Shown here piece by piece: positions 15,644-23,517 of a stretch of DNA of 46,822 nucleotides. The notes beneath the pieces are model-generated. The model saw only the letters and a program-made list of their open reading frames with translations, had not been told where the DNA came from and did no database searches. The position numbers and the translations under genes were made by a program. Source of the DNA: Gammaproteobacteria bacterium HGW-Gammaproteobacteria-1 (GTDB taxonomy: Bacteria; Pseudomonadota; Gammaproteobacteria; Thiohalomonadales; Thiohalomonadaceae); contig PGZL01000016.1 of assembly GCA_002840095.1 (NCBI GenBank), forward strand, positions 1 through 46,822, written 5' to 3'. Position 1 is the first letter of the stretch. Every line of letters starts with the position of its first letter.

Positions 15644-16240
15644 ATGTCGACTGAAATCACAATGGACACGCCACTGCACGACGACACCGGCGCGCTGCCC
15701 GGCGACTTCGCCATCTGGATATTCATCTTCGCCGAGCTTCTGGTCTTCGGCGTGTTCTTCCTGGCCTATGCCTTCGCCCGCGCCAACAACGTGGAGCTAT
15801 TCAACGAATCCCAGCTGCAGCTCGATCGCATTTCGGGCGCGGCCAACACCCTGGTCCTGATCACCAGCAGTTACTTCGTGGTCCGCGCCGTCGCCGCCAT
15901 CCGCGACGACGACAGCCGCCGCTGCGTCCACTGGCTCGCCGCCGCCATCGGCATGGGCAGTGTGTTCCTGGTGATCAAGATGTTCGAGTTCGCAGACAAG
16001 TTCAGCGCCGGCATCTCGCTCAGCACCAACACCTTCTTCATGTTCTACCTGTCGCTCACCTTCTTCCATTTCATGCACGTCATCCTCGGCATGGTGATCC
16101 TGGCCGCCGTGCTGTTCAAGGCGCGCAGCGGCGGCTACAGCGCCGCCAGCCATATCGGCGTCGAAACCGGCGCCTCGTACTGGCATATGGTCGATCTGGT
16201 GTGGTTGATCCTGTTTCCGCTGGTCTATGTTATCCACTAG
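15644..16240 (+). CDS. norE: NorE-like protein (haem-copper oxidase subunit III family)
   Basis: A 198-residue membrane protein with five predicted helices. The N-terminal LPGDFAIWIFIFAELLVFGVFF and the C-terminal HIGVETGASYWHMVDLVWLILFPLVYV are typical of subunit III-type proteins in nor clusters. NorE and NorF are not catalytic; they support full NO reductase activity in denitrifiers (known). The gene starts about 50 bases after the norB terminator. The symbol rests on context and family. Confidence 0.8.
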   Translation: MSTEITMDTPLHDDTGALPGDFAIWIFIFAELLVFGVFFLAYAFARANNVELFNESQLQLDRISGAANTLVLITSSYFVVRAVAAIRDDDSRRCVHWLAAAIGMGSVFLVIKMFEFADKFSAGISLSTNTFFMFYLSLTFFHFMHVILGMVILAAVLFKARSGGYSAASHIGVETGASYWHMVDLVWLILFPLVYVIH

Positions 16241-16249
16241 GACGCCGCG

Positions 16250-16525
16250 ATGAGCACATCCCGCCTGATCCGCCCCTGCACCGCCGTCTGGCTGCTGCTG
16301 GTCATCCTTACCGGCGTGACCTACCTGGTCGGCCAGGCCGGATTGAGCGGCATGGCCGTCGTCGCCTTCGTGCTCATCACCACGCTGTTCAAGAGCCAGA
16401 TGGTGGTGGACCACTTCATGGGACTGAAGCGGGCGCGTCCGTTCTGGCGCGGCCTGCTGTTCGGTTACCTGCTCATCGTGTGCGGCATGATCGGCGTGGC
16501 CTATTACGTCGGCCTCACACATTGA
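16250..16525 (+). CDS. norF: NorF-like protein (cytochrome c oxidase subunit IV-type)
   Basis: A 91-residue protein with three hydrophobic segments (about 11-27, 35-50 and 66-86). The middle contains TTLFKSQMVVDHFMGLKRA, the pattern seen in prokaryotic subunit IV-type proteins next to norE. It follows norE after 9 bases. The role, as in other clusters, is probably in NO reductase assembly or stability. Confidence 0.75.
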   Translation: MSTSRLIRPCTAVWLLLVILTGVTYLVGQAGLSGMAVVAFVLITTLFKSQMVVDHFMGLKRARPFWRGLLFGYLLIVCGMIGVAYYVGLTH

Positions 16526-16595
16526 AGGAATTCCGGCGTGCGCTTCCGGTCCCAACGGAAGAGATGCCGGCAATACAAAACGGGAGGAGACCCGC

Positions 16596-17408
16596 ATGAC
16601 CGCTTCCGCACTGCACCGCCGCACCGACAGCGAGCTGCCGTTCTACCAGCCGCAGGGCAATGAGGTCGAACTGTTCGAGTATGCCTACGGCAGCCAGCTG
16701 CCCGTCCTGATCAAGGGCCCCACCGGCTGCGGCAAGACCCGCTTCATCTCCTACATGGCGGAGCGTCTGGGGCGCCCGGTCTATACCGTGGCCTGCCACG
16801 ACGATCTCACCGCCGCCGATCTGGTCGGCCGCCACCTCATCGGCGACGGTGCCACCTACTGGCAGGACGGCCCGCTCACCCGCGCCGTGCGCGAAGGCGC
16901 CATCTGCTACCTGGACGAAGTGGTGGAAGCGCGCAAGGACACCACCGTAGTGCTGCATCCCCTGTCCGACGACCGCCGCATCCTGCCCATCGAACGCACC
17001 GGCGAGCTGTTGCAGGCGCCGCCCGAATTCATGCTGGTGGTGTCCTACAACCCCGGCTACCAGCACCTGCTCAAGGGCATGAAACCCAGCACCCGGCAGC
17101 GCTTCGTCGCCCTGCGTTTCGATTATCCCGATGCGAAGACGGAACAGGCGATCCTCATCGGCGAGACCGGCATCGAACCGCATCTCGCGGCCCGCCTGGT
17201 CAACCTGGCCCACTCGCTGCGCGCCTTGCAGGATCACGACCTGGAGGAAGGTGCATCCACCCGCCTGCTGGTTTACGCCGCCACCCTGATCAAGCAGGGC
17301 TGCGATCCCCTGGCCGCCTGCCGCGCCGCACTGGCGGAACCGCTGAGCGACGACATCGAAACCGTGCAGGCCCTGATGGAGGTGGCGGAGGCCAGCTTCG
17401 GCGGCTAA
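16596..17408 (+). CDS. norQ: NorQ, MoxR-type AAA+ ATPase for NO reductase activation
   Basis: A 270-residue cytoplasmic ATPase of the CbbQ/NirQ/NorQ group. Walker A is GPTGCGKT (41-48) and Walker B is ICYLDEV (103-109). The sensor region reads LVVSYNPGYQHLLKGMKPST, a NorQ/CbbQ marker, and the C-terminal helical lid contains EGASTRLLVYAATLI. Together with NorD it inserts the non-haem iron FeB into NorB (known for Paracoccus). GGGAGGAG precedes the ATG. Confidence 0.92.
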   Translation: MTASALHRRTDSELPFYQPQGNEVELFEYAYGSQLPVLIKGPTGCGKTRFISYMAERLGRPVYTVACHDDLTAADLVGRHLIGDGATYWQDGPLTRAVREGAICYLDEVVEARKDTTVVLHPLSDDRRILPIERTGELLQAPPEFMLVVSYNPGYQHLLKGMKPSTRQRFVALRFDYPDAKTEQAILIGETGIEPHLAARLVNLAHSLRALQDHDLEEGASTRLLVYAATLIKQGCDPLAACRAALAEPLSDDIETVQALMEVAEASFGG

Positions 17409-17418
17409 GTGCAGAGAA

Positions 17419-17564
17419 AAGATACAAGAGGAAAGATACAAGAGGGTGCGTACGCGGCGCGTACCGGTGTTCGAAGTCAAATCAGTACGAGCGCAGCGAG
17501 TTCATTCGCTTGTATCTTGCAACTTGCAACTTGCAACTTGTCACTTGTCACTTGCCACTTGTAT
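17419..17564. repeat. Heptamer repeat element between norQ and the next gene
   Basis: Two ATACAAG heptamers (17422-17428 and 17436-17442) face a run of eight heptamers at 17509-17564: CTTGTAT, then three CTTGCAA, two CTTGTCA, CTTGCCA and CTTGTAT. ATACAAG is the reverse complement of CTTGTAT, so the ends are inverted repeats. No gene is present in the 170-base gap. The register of exactly seven bases suggests slippage-driven copy-number change. Confidence 0.8.
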
Positions 17565-17580
17565 CTCAGAGGTCTTCGGC

Positions 17581-17976
17581 ATGAATGGGCAGACAGACAC
17601 CAGCGTTCCCGGCCAGACCATCGCCGTCGCTGCCGAGGCCTTGTACCTCGCCAACCTTCTTCTGTTGCCCGGATTTTCCTTTGCCCTCCTGCTCTGGCTG
17701 TTCTTCCGTCATCGCCGCAACGGCGCTCCCCTCGCCCGCTGCCACCTGCGCCAGACCGTTGCCGCCAGTCTGTGGGCCGGCGTCATCCTGGTCATCGTCA
17801 ACGTGCTCATACTCGCCACCGGCGGCTACCAGTCCGCCAATGTCTGGATGTACGTCATCATCTATTTCACCGTCGGCCACAGCAGCCTGATCCTGCTCGG
17901 CATGGTCGGGCTGGCCAAGGCCATGGCGGGCCGCGCCTGGCGCTATCCCATCATAGGCATGCAGTGCGATGAATAA
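17581..17976 (+). CDS. Small membrane protein of the nor cluster, function unknown
   Basis: A 131-residue protein with three or four membrane helices (about 18-42, 60-78, 88-112). It contains LRQTVAASLWAG and YVIIYFTVGHSSLILLGMVGLAKAMAG. The ATG at 17581 has AGAGGTC upstream; earlier starts would run through the heptamer repeats. Its stop overlaps the start of the NapH-like gene (ATGAATAA), so the two are probably made together. The DUF4870-like look is tentative. A role with NorQ/NorD or in electron supply is a guess from position only. Confidence 0.6.
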   Translation: MNGQTDTSVPGQTIAVAAEALYLANLLLLPGFSFALLLWLFFRHRRNGAPLARCHLRQTVAASLWAGVILVIVNVLILATGGYQSANVWMYVIIYFTVGHSSLILLGMVGLAKAMAGRAWRYPIIGMQCDE

Positions 17977-18973
17977 GCTCCAGGATCTGCGCCTTTGGCT
18001 GCGCATCGGCTTCTTCGCCCTGTTCGTGCTGGCACCGCCGCTGGACCTGTTCCGCCTCGACCTCAAGCTGGGCCACTTCATCCTCTTCGGCCAGGAGTGG
18101 ACCCTGGGGCTGGACCCGTTCCTGCGCGGCGAGGCCGGCACCGGCAACGCCTTCGCCAATCTGATGCTGCGCGGCTTTCTGCCCATCGCGCTCATCATCG
18201 GCACCGGCGTATGGGTATCGTGGAAATATGGCCGTCTCTATTGCGGCTGGCTGTGCCCGCATTTTTCCGTGGTGGAAACCATCAACGCCCTGATGCGCCG
18301 CGCCTTCGGCCGCCCCACCCTGTGGGAGCCCCACGCCCTGCCGGAAGACCTGCCCGACGGACGGCGCGTGGCGCCGCAACCGCTGTACTGGCTGGCGGTA
18401 GGCCTCGCCGTGTTCGGCTTCGCCTTACTCTGGTCCATCTCCCTGCTCACCTACATGTGGCCGCCGTTCGAGGTCTACGGCAATCTGTGGCACGGCACGC
18501 CCACGCGCTTCCAGTTCATCTTTCTCACCGCCGCCACGATCGTGTTCATGATTGAATTCCTGCTGGCGCGTCACCTGTTCTGCCGCTTCGGCTGCGCCAT
18601 CGGCCTGTTCCAGAGCCTGGCCTGGATGGGCAACAAGCAGGCCATGGTCGTCGGCTTCGAGCGCGAACGGGTCGACGCCTGCGTCGACTGCAACGCCGCC
18701 TGCGACAACGCCTGTCCCATGCGCCTCAAGCCGCGCTCGACCAAGCGTCACATGTTCACCTGCACCCAATGCGCCCGCTGCCTGCAAGCCTGCGACCAGG
18801 TGCAGGCCAACAATCCGCAGGGGCCGCTGCTCCGCTGGGTCGACAATGACGATGCACTGGATGTGTCGGCGCGCGATTTCGGCAAACATCCGCGGGGCGA
18901 TATAAAAATTCAGGATTCAAAATTCAAAATTGAAAGACTCTCGCCACAACAAACCGCGACCCCTGAACCCTGA
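17969..18973 (+). CDS. NapH/CcoG-like membrane iron-sulfur protein of the nor cluster
   Basis: A 334-residue protein with about five membrane helices. Paired CxxxCP-type motifs face the cytoplasm: YCGWLCPHFS and FCRFGCAIG. Two ferredoxin-type clusters follow, CVDCNAACDNACP and CTQCARCLQACD. This is the layout of NapH/NosR-C/CcoG proteins, which move electrons or assist metal-centre assembly. Its place between norQ and norD suggests a part in NO reductase assembly or electron supply (inference). The last 24 or so residues (DIKIQDSKFKIERL... to TPEP) are encoded by AT-rich repeat-like DNA and the first heptamers of the tandem repeat, including the TGA stop. Confidence 0.75.
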   Translation: MNKLQDLRLWLRIGFFALFVLAPPLDLFRLDLKLGHFILFGQEWTLGLDPFLRGEAGTGNAFANLMLRGFLPIALIIGTGVWVSWKYGRLYCGWLCPHFSVVETINALMRRAFGRPTLWEPHALPEDLPDGRRVAPQPLYWLAVGLAVFGFALLWSISLLTYMWPPFEVYGNLWHGTPTRFQFIFLTAATIVFMIEFLLARHLFCRFGCAIGLFQSLAWMGNKQAMVVGFERERVDACVDCNAACDNACPMRLKPRSTKRHMFTCTQCARCLQACDQVQANNPQGPLLRWVDNDDALDVSARDFGKHPRGDIKIQDSKFKIERLSPQQTATPEP

Positions 18974-19027
18974 ACCCTGAACCCTGAACCCTGAACCTTG
19001 AACCTTGAACCTTGAACCTTGAACCCT
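18961..19027. repeat. Telomere-like heptamer tandem repeat overlapping a gene end
   Basis: Five CCCTGAA units are followed by four CCTTGAA units and a partial CCCTAGA. The NapH-like gene stops inside the second unit. The run ends 15 bases before the norD start, so it sits just upstream of that gene's ribosome site. Unit number could vary between strains. Confidence 0.85.
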
Positions 19028-19042
19028 AGAGACTGACTTGCA

Positions 19043-20878
19043 ATGGAAGAATTCGTCGGCAAACTCTGGCACAAGCTGATCACCCGCGCCGCGGATCGTG
19101 ATCACCTCGCCGCGGCGGTGACGCTGGAGCAGATGCGCACCACGGCCGGGGTGATGTTCCGTGCCCTCGGCGGTGACGGCGGCCTGCGGGTGGAAGCCGC
19201 TACGGCCACGGAGCATGGCGCACGCCGCCGCTGGCTGCAGCACATCGCCGGCAGCGGCAGCAGCGCCGAGCTGGCCTGGCGCGACGGCGAAACCCTGCGC
19301 CTGCCGACGCAAATCGCGCTGTTCGCCGACCGCCGCCTGAACCGTGACCTCTACCTGTGGCTTGCCGCCCTCGCCGCCACGGCCGACGACGAGCGCAACC
19401 TGCCGCGCCCCTGGCTGGCGCGCAACCAGGTCCTCACCTTGCGCGTGCTGAACCGCTTTCCCGGACTCAAGGCCCGCTATGCCCGCCTGTGCGCGGCACA
19501 GCTGGCAATGCGACCGCCGCTGGACAGGCTGCCGGCCGACGAAGCAGCGCAGGAAAACGCCATCCAGCAGGCCCTGCGGGAACCGGGCAGCGTCGCCGCG
19601 CTGCCGCCGGCGCGCAACGCGCCGCAGCCGGTGTATCTGTGGCTGCACCCATCCCCGCCGCAGCAGCAGGCCGTGGGCGGCCGCGACGACGACACCGATG
19701 ATGGCGAGGGCAAAACCCGCGACAGCGAGCAACGCAAGAAGAAACGCGGCGAACAAGTGGACGCCACGGAGCGCGAGGCGGGCATCATCGCATTGCGGAT
19801 GGAGAACATGCTCACCTGGGGCGAATTCGTCAACGTCAACCGCGAAACGGAAGAAGACGAGGATGAGGACGCCGGCAGCGTCGCGGCGGAAATGGAAACG
19901 CTCAGCATCACCCGCGACAAGCGTACCGTCGCCAGCCGGCTGCGTTTCGATCTCGATCTGCCTGCCAGCGAATACGATGATCACCCGCTGGGGGACGGCA
20001 TACTCCTGCCGGAGTGGGACTACCGGCGGCGCGCGCTGCGCCCGGACTACTGCCGCCTGCAACCCATGCTGGCGCGCGATGCGACGGCGCTGGACCTGCC
20101 GCCGCATCTGCGCCGCACCGCCCACCGTCTGCGCCGCCAGTTCGAGGCGCTGACGCAGAACCGCACCTGGCTGCGCGGCCAGCCCGACGGCAGCGAACTG
20201 GACCTCGCCGCCTGGCTCGATTTCGCGGTGGCGCGGCACAGCGGCCATCCCGTCCGCGAACAGGGCCTCTACCGCGACTTCCGCAACAATCAGCGCGATC
20301 TCGCCTGCCTGCTGCTGGCCGATCTCTCCCTTTCCACCGATGCCGCCGTCAACAACGAGCAGAAGATCATCGACGTGATCCGCGACAGCCTGTTCCTGTT
20401 CGCCGAGGCCCTGTCCGCCGCCGGTGATCGCTTCGCCATGTACGGCTTCTCCTCGCGCAAGCGCGACCACGTGCGTTTTCACACCCTGAAGACCTTCGAC
20501 GAGCACTACGACGGCGCCATCCGCGGCCGCATCCAGGCCATCCGCCCCGGCTACTACACACGCATGGGCGCCGCGCTGCGCCAGGCCAGCCGCCTGCTCG
20601 AAACGCAGCGCGCAGGACGCCAGCTGCTGCTGCTTCTCACCGACGGCAAGCCCAACGATCTGGATCACTACGAAGGCCGTTACGGCATCGAGGATACGCG
20701 CCAGGCGTTGCACGAGGCGCGCCAGGAAGGCTTCCATCCCTTCTGCGTCACCATCGATCAAAAGGCCGGCGACTACCTGCCTCACCTGTTCGGCCCCGGC
20801 AACTATGTGGTCATCCGCCGCCCCGACGAGCTGCCGCAACAGCTGCCGCTGCTGTATGCACGCCTGACCGGTTCGTGA
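19043..20878 (+). CDS. norD: NorD, VWA-domain protein for NO reductase activation
   Basis: A 611-residue cytoplasmic protein. The N-terminal region is helical, the middle has an acidic low-complexity stretch (ETEEDEDEDAG), and the C-terminal von Willebrand A domain has the MIDAS-like ADLSLSTDA with later conserved T and D residues (LLLLTDGKPND). NorD works with NorQ to load iron into NorB (known). The length agrees with NorD of other denitrifiers. The start ATG lacks a strong ribosome site, and the heptamer repeat lies immediately upstream. Confidence 0.88.
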   Translation: MEEFVGKLWHKLITRAADRDHLAAAVTLEQMRTTAGVMFRALGGDGGLRVEAATATEHGARRRWLQHIAGSGSSAELAWRDGETLRLPTQIALFADRRLNRDLYLWLAALAATADDERNLPRPWLARNQVLTLRVLNRFPGLKARYARLCAAQLAMRPPLDRLPADEAAQENAIQQALREPGSVAALPPARNAPQPVYLWLHPSPPQQQAVGGRDDDTDDGEGKTRDSEQRKKKRGEQVDATEREAGIIALRMENMLTWGEFVNVNRETEEDEDEDAGSVAAEMETLSITRDKRTVASRLRFDLDLPASEYDDHPLGDGILLPEWDYRRRALRPDYCRLQPMLARDATALDLPPHLRRTAHRLRRQFEALTQNRTWLRGQPDGSELDLAAWLDFAVARHSGHPVREQGLYRDFRNNQRDLACLLLADLSLSTDAAVNNEQKIIDVIRDSLFLFAEALSAAGDRFAMYGFSSRKRDHVRFHTLKTFDEHYDGAIRGRIQAIRPGYYTRMGAALRQASRLLETQRAGRQLLLLLTDGKPNDLDHYEGRYGIEDTRQALHEARQEGFHPFCVTIDQKAGDYLPHLFGPGNYVVIRRPDELPQQLPLLYARLTGS

Positions 20879-20896
20879 GCTGAACGGAGGTTCTGA

Positions 20897-21016
20897 ACAA
20901 GTGTTCCCAATTCGTGACCAGGCATAGGGCGCCCCATGGGCGCCATGTTGCGGCGGGCACGGCCCGCCCTATGCCGCACCGCAGAGAAGGCGGATATCCA
21001 TTCGGAACACCTGTCG
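20897..21016. mobile_element. MITE-like element (copy 2, inverted relative to copy 1)
   Basis: The reverse complement of this stretch aligns along its length with 3402-3527: GGTGTTCCGAATGGATATCC against AGTGTTCCGAATGGGTATCC, then CATAGGGCGGGCCGTGCCCG in both, then GGCGCCCATGG-GCGCCCTATGC in both. The terminal inverted repeats are more worn than in copy 1. It lies between norD and the nnrS promoter and holds no gene. Confidence 0.7.
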
Positions 21017-21165
21017 GGCCTGCCAGATGCTGACCTCGCGCAGATGCCGCCACACTCATTGACTCGCGGCTTTCGCGCGATACGCAGTTAATCAAATGCT
21101 GATACTCCGGCCGACTACCCCCAACGGAGTACATTTATTGATTTATGTCGCAAGCCTGCCAAGGT

Positions 21166-21179
21166 TTGACCTATGTCAA
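21166..21179. promoter_or_regulatory. FNR/DNR-type box upstream of nnrS
   Basis: TTGACCTATGTCAA is a perfect palindrome of the TTGAC-N4-GTCAA type bound by DNR/FNR proteins. It lies 64 bases before the nnrS start. A weaker half site (TTGATTTATG) stands 27 bases upstream. Confidence 0.7.
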
Positions 21180-21242
21180 AGCCTGCACGCTTTCCGCCTG
21201 CTAAAAAATGACGACAGTTTTGATTAGGAATCGACTCAGCCG

Positions 21243-22454
21243 ATGAATGGATCCTTCTGGCAAACCTTCAGTGCCGCCCCCCACCGCATGATGATGTTCG
21301 GCGGCGCGGTGCAATTGCTGGTGACGCTGCTGTACTGGGGCGCCGAGCTCACCGGCCGTTACACCGGCCTGTGGTCGCCTCTGCCCAGCGCGATCCCTGC
21401 TACGTTTGCCCATGCCTTCCTGATGCTCTACACGCTGTTCCCCTTCTTCATCTTCGGCTTCCTGATGACCACCTACCCACGCTGGATGAGTGGAACGGCC
21501 ATCCCCGCGGGACGCTACAAGAGCGCATTTCTGCTGCTGGCGGCGGGCGTGCTGCTGTTCTATATCGGCTTGTTCACCGCGCGTGCGGCAGTGATCGGCG
21601 GCGTCGCACTGCTGCTGGCCGGTTACTGCGCCGCCCTGTTTTCCCTGTGGCAGGTGTACCGCCAGGCGCCGGCGCCGGACAAGTTCTATGAGACCTGTCT
21701 CAACGCGGCCCTGAGCGGTGGCGCCCTGGGTGTCGCCGCCTATCTGCTGTGGTTGTTGACCGACAATGTGTGGTGGCTGCAATTGTCCCTGCAGGCGGGC
21801 CTGTGGTGGTTCCTGCTGCCGGTCGCGGTCACCGTGGGGCACCGCATGATCCCCTTCTTCAGCGTCTGCGTGCTGCCGGACTACAAGGTCTATCAGCCGA
21901 AATATACCTTGCTGCCTATGTTGTTATTGCTGGCATTGCACGGCCTGCTGGAGCTGCTCACGCTGCCGCGCTGGTTGTGGGTCGCCGATCTGCCGCTGCT
22001 CGCGCTCACTCTGCTGCACACCTGGCAGTGGCAGTTGCGGCGCAGCTTTGCCGTGCGCCTGCTGGCCATATTGCATGTCGCGTTTCTCTGGCTTTCCATC
22101 GGCATCGCGCTGTATGCGGCGCAAAGCCTGGCCCTGTTTTTCAAATTCGATCTGCTGCTCGGACGCGCGCCCCTGCACGCAGTCGCCATCGGTTTTCTGC
22201 TGTCACTCACACTGGCGATGGCGAGCCGCGTGACGCTGGGACACTCCGGACGTGAACTCGCCGCCGATACCACTACCTGGGTATTGTTCTGGGGGCTGTC
22301 TGGTGTCGCAATATTGAGAATTGTCGCCGAATTGCCTTTCGGTCCTCATTTCAATCTTCTGGCGGCAGTGAGCTGGCTGATTATCGCCGGCCTCTGGAGC
22401 GCCAAATATGCACCCATCTACCTGCGCCCAAGAGTCGATGGAAAACAGGGCTGA
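21243..22454 (+). CDS. nnrS: NnrS family haem- and copper-containing membrane protein
   Basis: A 403-residue polytopic protein with about 12 membrane helices. The start region NGSFWQTFSAAPHRMMMFGG and the FAHAFLMLYTLFPFFIFGFLMTTYP block are NnrS markers, and VTVGHRMIPFF and MASRVTLGHSGREL supply conserved histidines. NnrS proteins protect against nitrosative stress, especially NO-iron damage, and are common in denitrifiers (known). It has its own FNR/DNR box and is followed by the FNR-type regulator, probably in one transcript. Confidence 0.92.
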   Translation: MNGSFWQTFSAAPHRMMMFGGAVQLLVTLLYWGAELTGRYTGLWSPLPSAIPATFAHAFLMLYTLFPFFIFGFLMTTYPRWMSGTAIPAGRYKSAFLLLAAGVLLFYIGLFTARAAVIGGVALLLAGYCAALFSLWQVYRQAPAPDKFYETCLNAALSGGALGVAAYLLWLLTDNVWWLQLSLQAGLWWFLLPVAVTVGHRMIPFFSVCVLPDYKVYQPKYTLLPMLLLLALHGLLELLTLPRWLWVADLPLLALTLLHTWQWQLRRSFAVRLLAILHVAFLWLSIGIALYAAQSLALFFKFDLLLGRAPLHAVAIGFLLSLTLAMASRVTLGHSGRELAADTTTWVLFWGLSGVAILRIVAELPFGPHFNLLAAVSWLIIAGLWSAKYAPIYLRPRVDGKQG

Positions 22455-22531
22455 CTACCATGAGCAACCACCGAGCCACAGGCACAAAGGCCACCACACC
22501 ACACACGCCGCACCATGTCAGGAGTACCGCC

Positions 22532-23305
22532 ATGCACACCAAAGAACGTGATACCTGCTGTCCCACGCCGCGCGGTTCGTCGCGCCGGAAGAGCAATGTG
22601 GTGGAGTGCGAGTCCTGCGGACTCTATGGCATGTGCCAGGTCGCCGGACTCGATGCGCCGGTACCGGACCTTATCGATGAAATCGTCGGACGGCGCGAAC
22701 CCATCGCCATCAACCAGAACGTCATCACCGCTGGTATGCCCTTCGGTGAAATCTATGCGGTGAAATCAGGCTCGTTCAAGACCTATGCAACCCTGGCCAA
22801 CGGCGACCAGCAGATCATCGACTTTTATTACCCCGGCGAGCTGATGGGACTGGAAGGCATGAGCGAGCGCGTCTACCCTCTTTCGGTGGAAGCGCTGGAG
22901 GCCAGCAGCGTATGCCGTCTGGACTTTTCCAAGCTGAACCTGCTTGGCGAGCGCATGGGAGAGTTTCAGCAACAACTGATACTCGCCTTGAGCCGCCGGG
23001 CGCGCCAGGATCAGTGGGTGCCGCTGCTGATGGGAGCACAGAACGCCGAACAGCGCACCGCCACATTCCTGCTCAGCCTGTCGGACCGCTTCGCGGAACA
23101 CGATCTTCCCAGCCTGCGTTTCAAGCTGCCCATGTCACGTCATGACATCGCCAACTATCTCGGCCTGGCCGTGGAAACCGTCAGCCGCATGTTCCAGCGC
23201 TTCCAGTCCATGGATCTGCTCGAAGTGCACGGGCGTCATGTCGAGTTGCGGGACATCGATGCATTGCGCGTAATCGCCGGACTGAACAGCATCAACGGAA
23301 GCTGA
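22532..23305 (+). CDS. fnr: FNR-type oxygen-sensing transcription regulator
   Basis: A 257-residue Crp/Fnr protein. I use the ATG at 22532 because AGGAG precedes it; the ATG at 22460 has no ribosome site. The N-terminal cluster C26-x2-C29-x5-C35 plus C128 in SSVCRLDF match the four cysteines that hold the oxygen-labile 4Fe-4S centre in FNR. The HTH reads SRHDIANYLGLAVETVSRMF, with the E and SR that contact TTGAT sites. It would sense oxygen and switch on the four boxes listed here. Anr-type naming would be equally valid. Confidence 0.88.
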   Translation: MHTKERDTCCPTPRGSSRRKSNVVECESCGLYGMCQVAGLDAPVPDLIDEIVGRREPIAINQNVITAGMPFGEIYAVKSGSFKTYATLANGDQQIIDFYYPGELMGLEGMSERVYPLSVEALEASSVCRLDFSKLNLLGERMGEFQQQLILALSRRARQDQWVPLLMGAQNAEQRTATFLLSLSDRFAEHDLPSLRFKLPMSRHDIANYLGLAVETVSRMFQRFQSMDLLEVHGRHVELRDIDALRVIAGLNSINGS

Positions 23306-23413
23306 TATGACACTGCAACACGCGGACTAATTGCGCATTGTCATAATTAATACCCCTTTCTTTGCTACTTATAGCGTGTGATTTAGAGGCGATAAAATTT
23401 TTTACTGATCCAA

Positions 23414-23427
23414 TTGATACACATCAA
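23414..23427. promoter_or_regulatory. FNR/DNR-type box upstream of nirS
   Basis: TTGATACACATCAA is an exact FNR consensus palindrome, 91 bases before the nirS start. It is flanked by an AT-rich run on the left (ATTTAGAGGCGATAAAATTT) and is the only strong regulatory site in the 211-base gap between fnr and nirS. Confidence 0.85.
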
Positions 23428-23517
23428 GGCCGTGGGTCTTATAGCTGAGTAAAAAAGTCACAGAACAACCAAGGACTTTGTTACAGACTTTCCACAACCC
23501 GCAGGGGGCAAAAAACC

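Noticed and set aside
18917..20839. 640-codon minus-strand frame opposite norD
   Set aside because: Shadow of norD caused by GC-rich third codon positions; the plus-strand VWA protein is clear.
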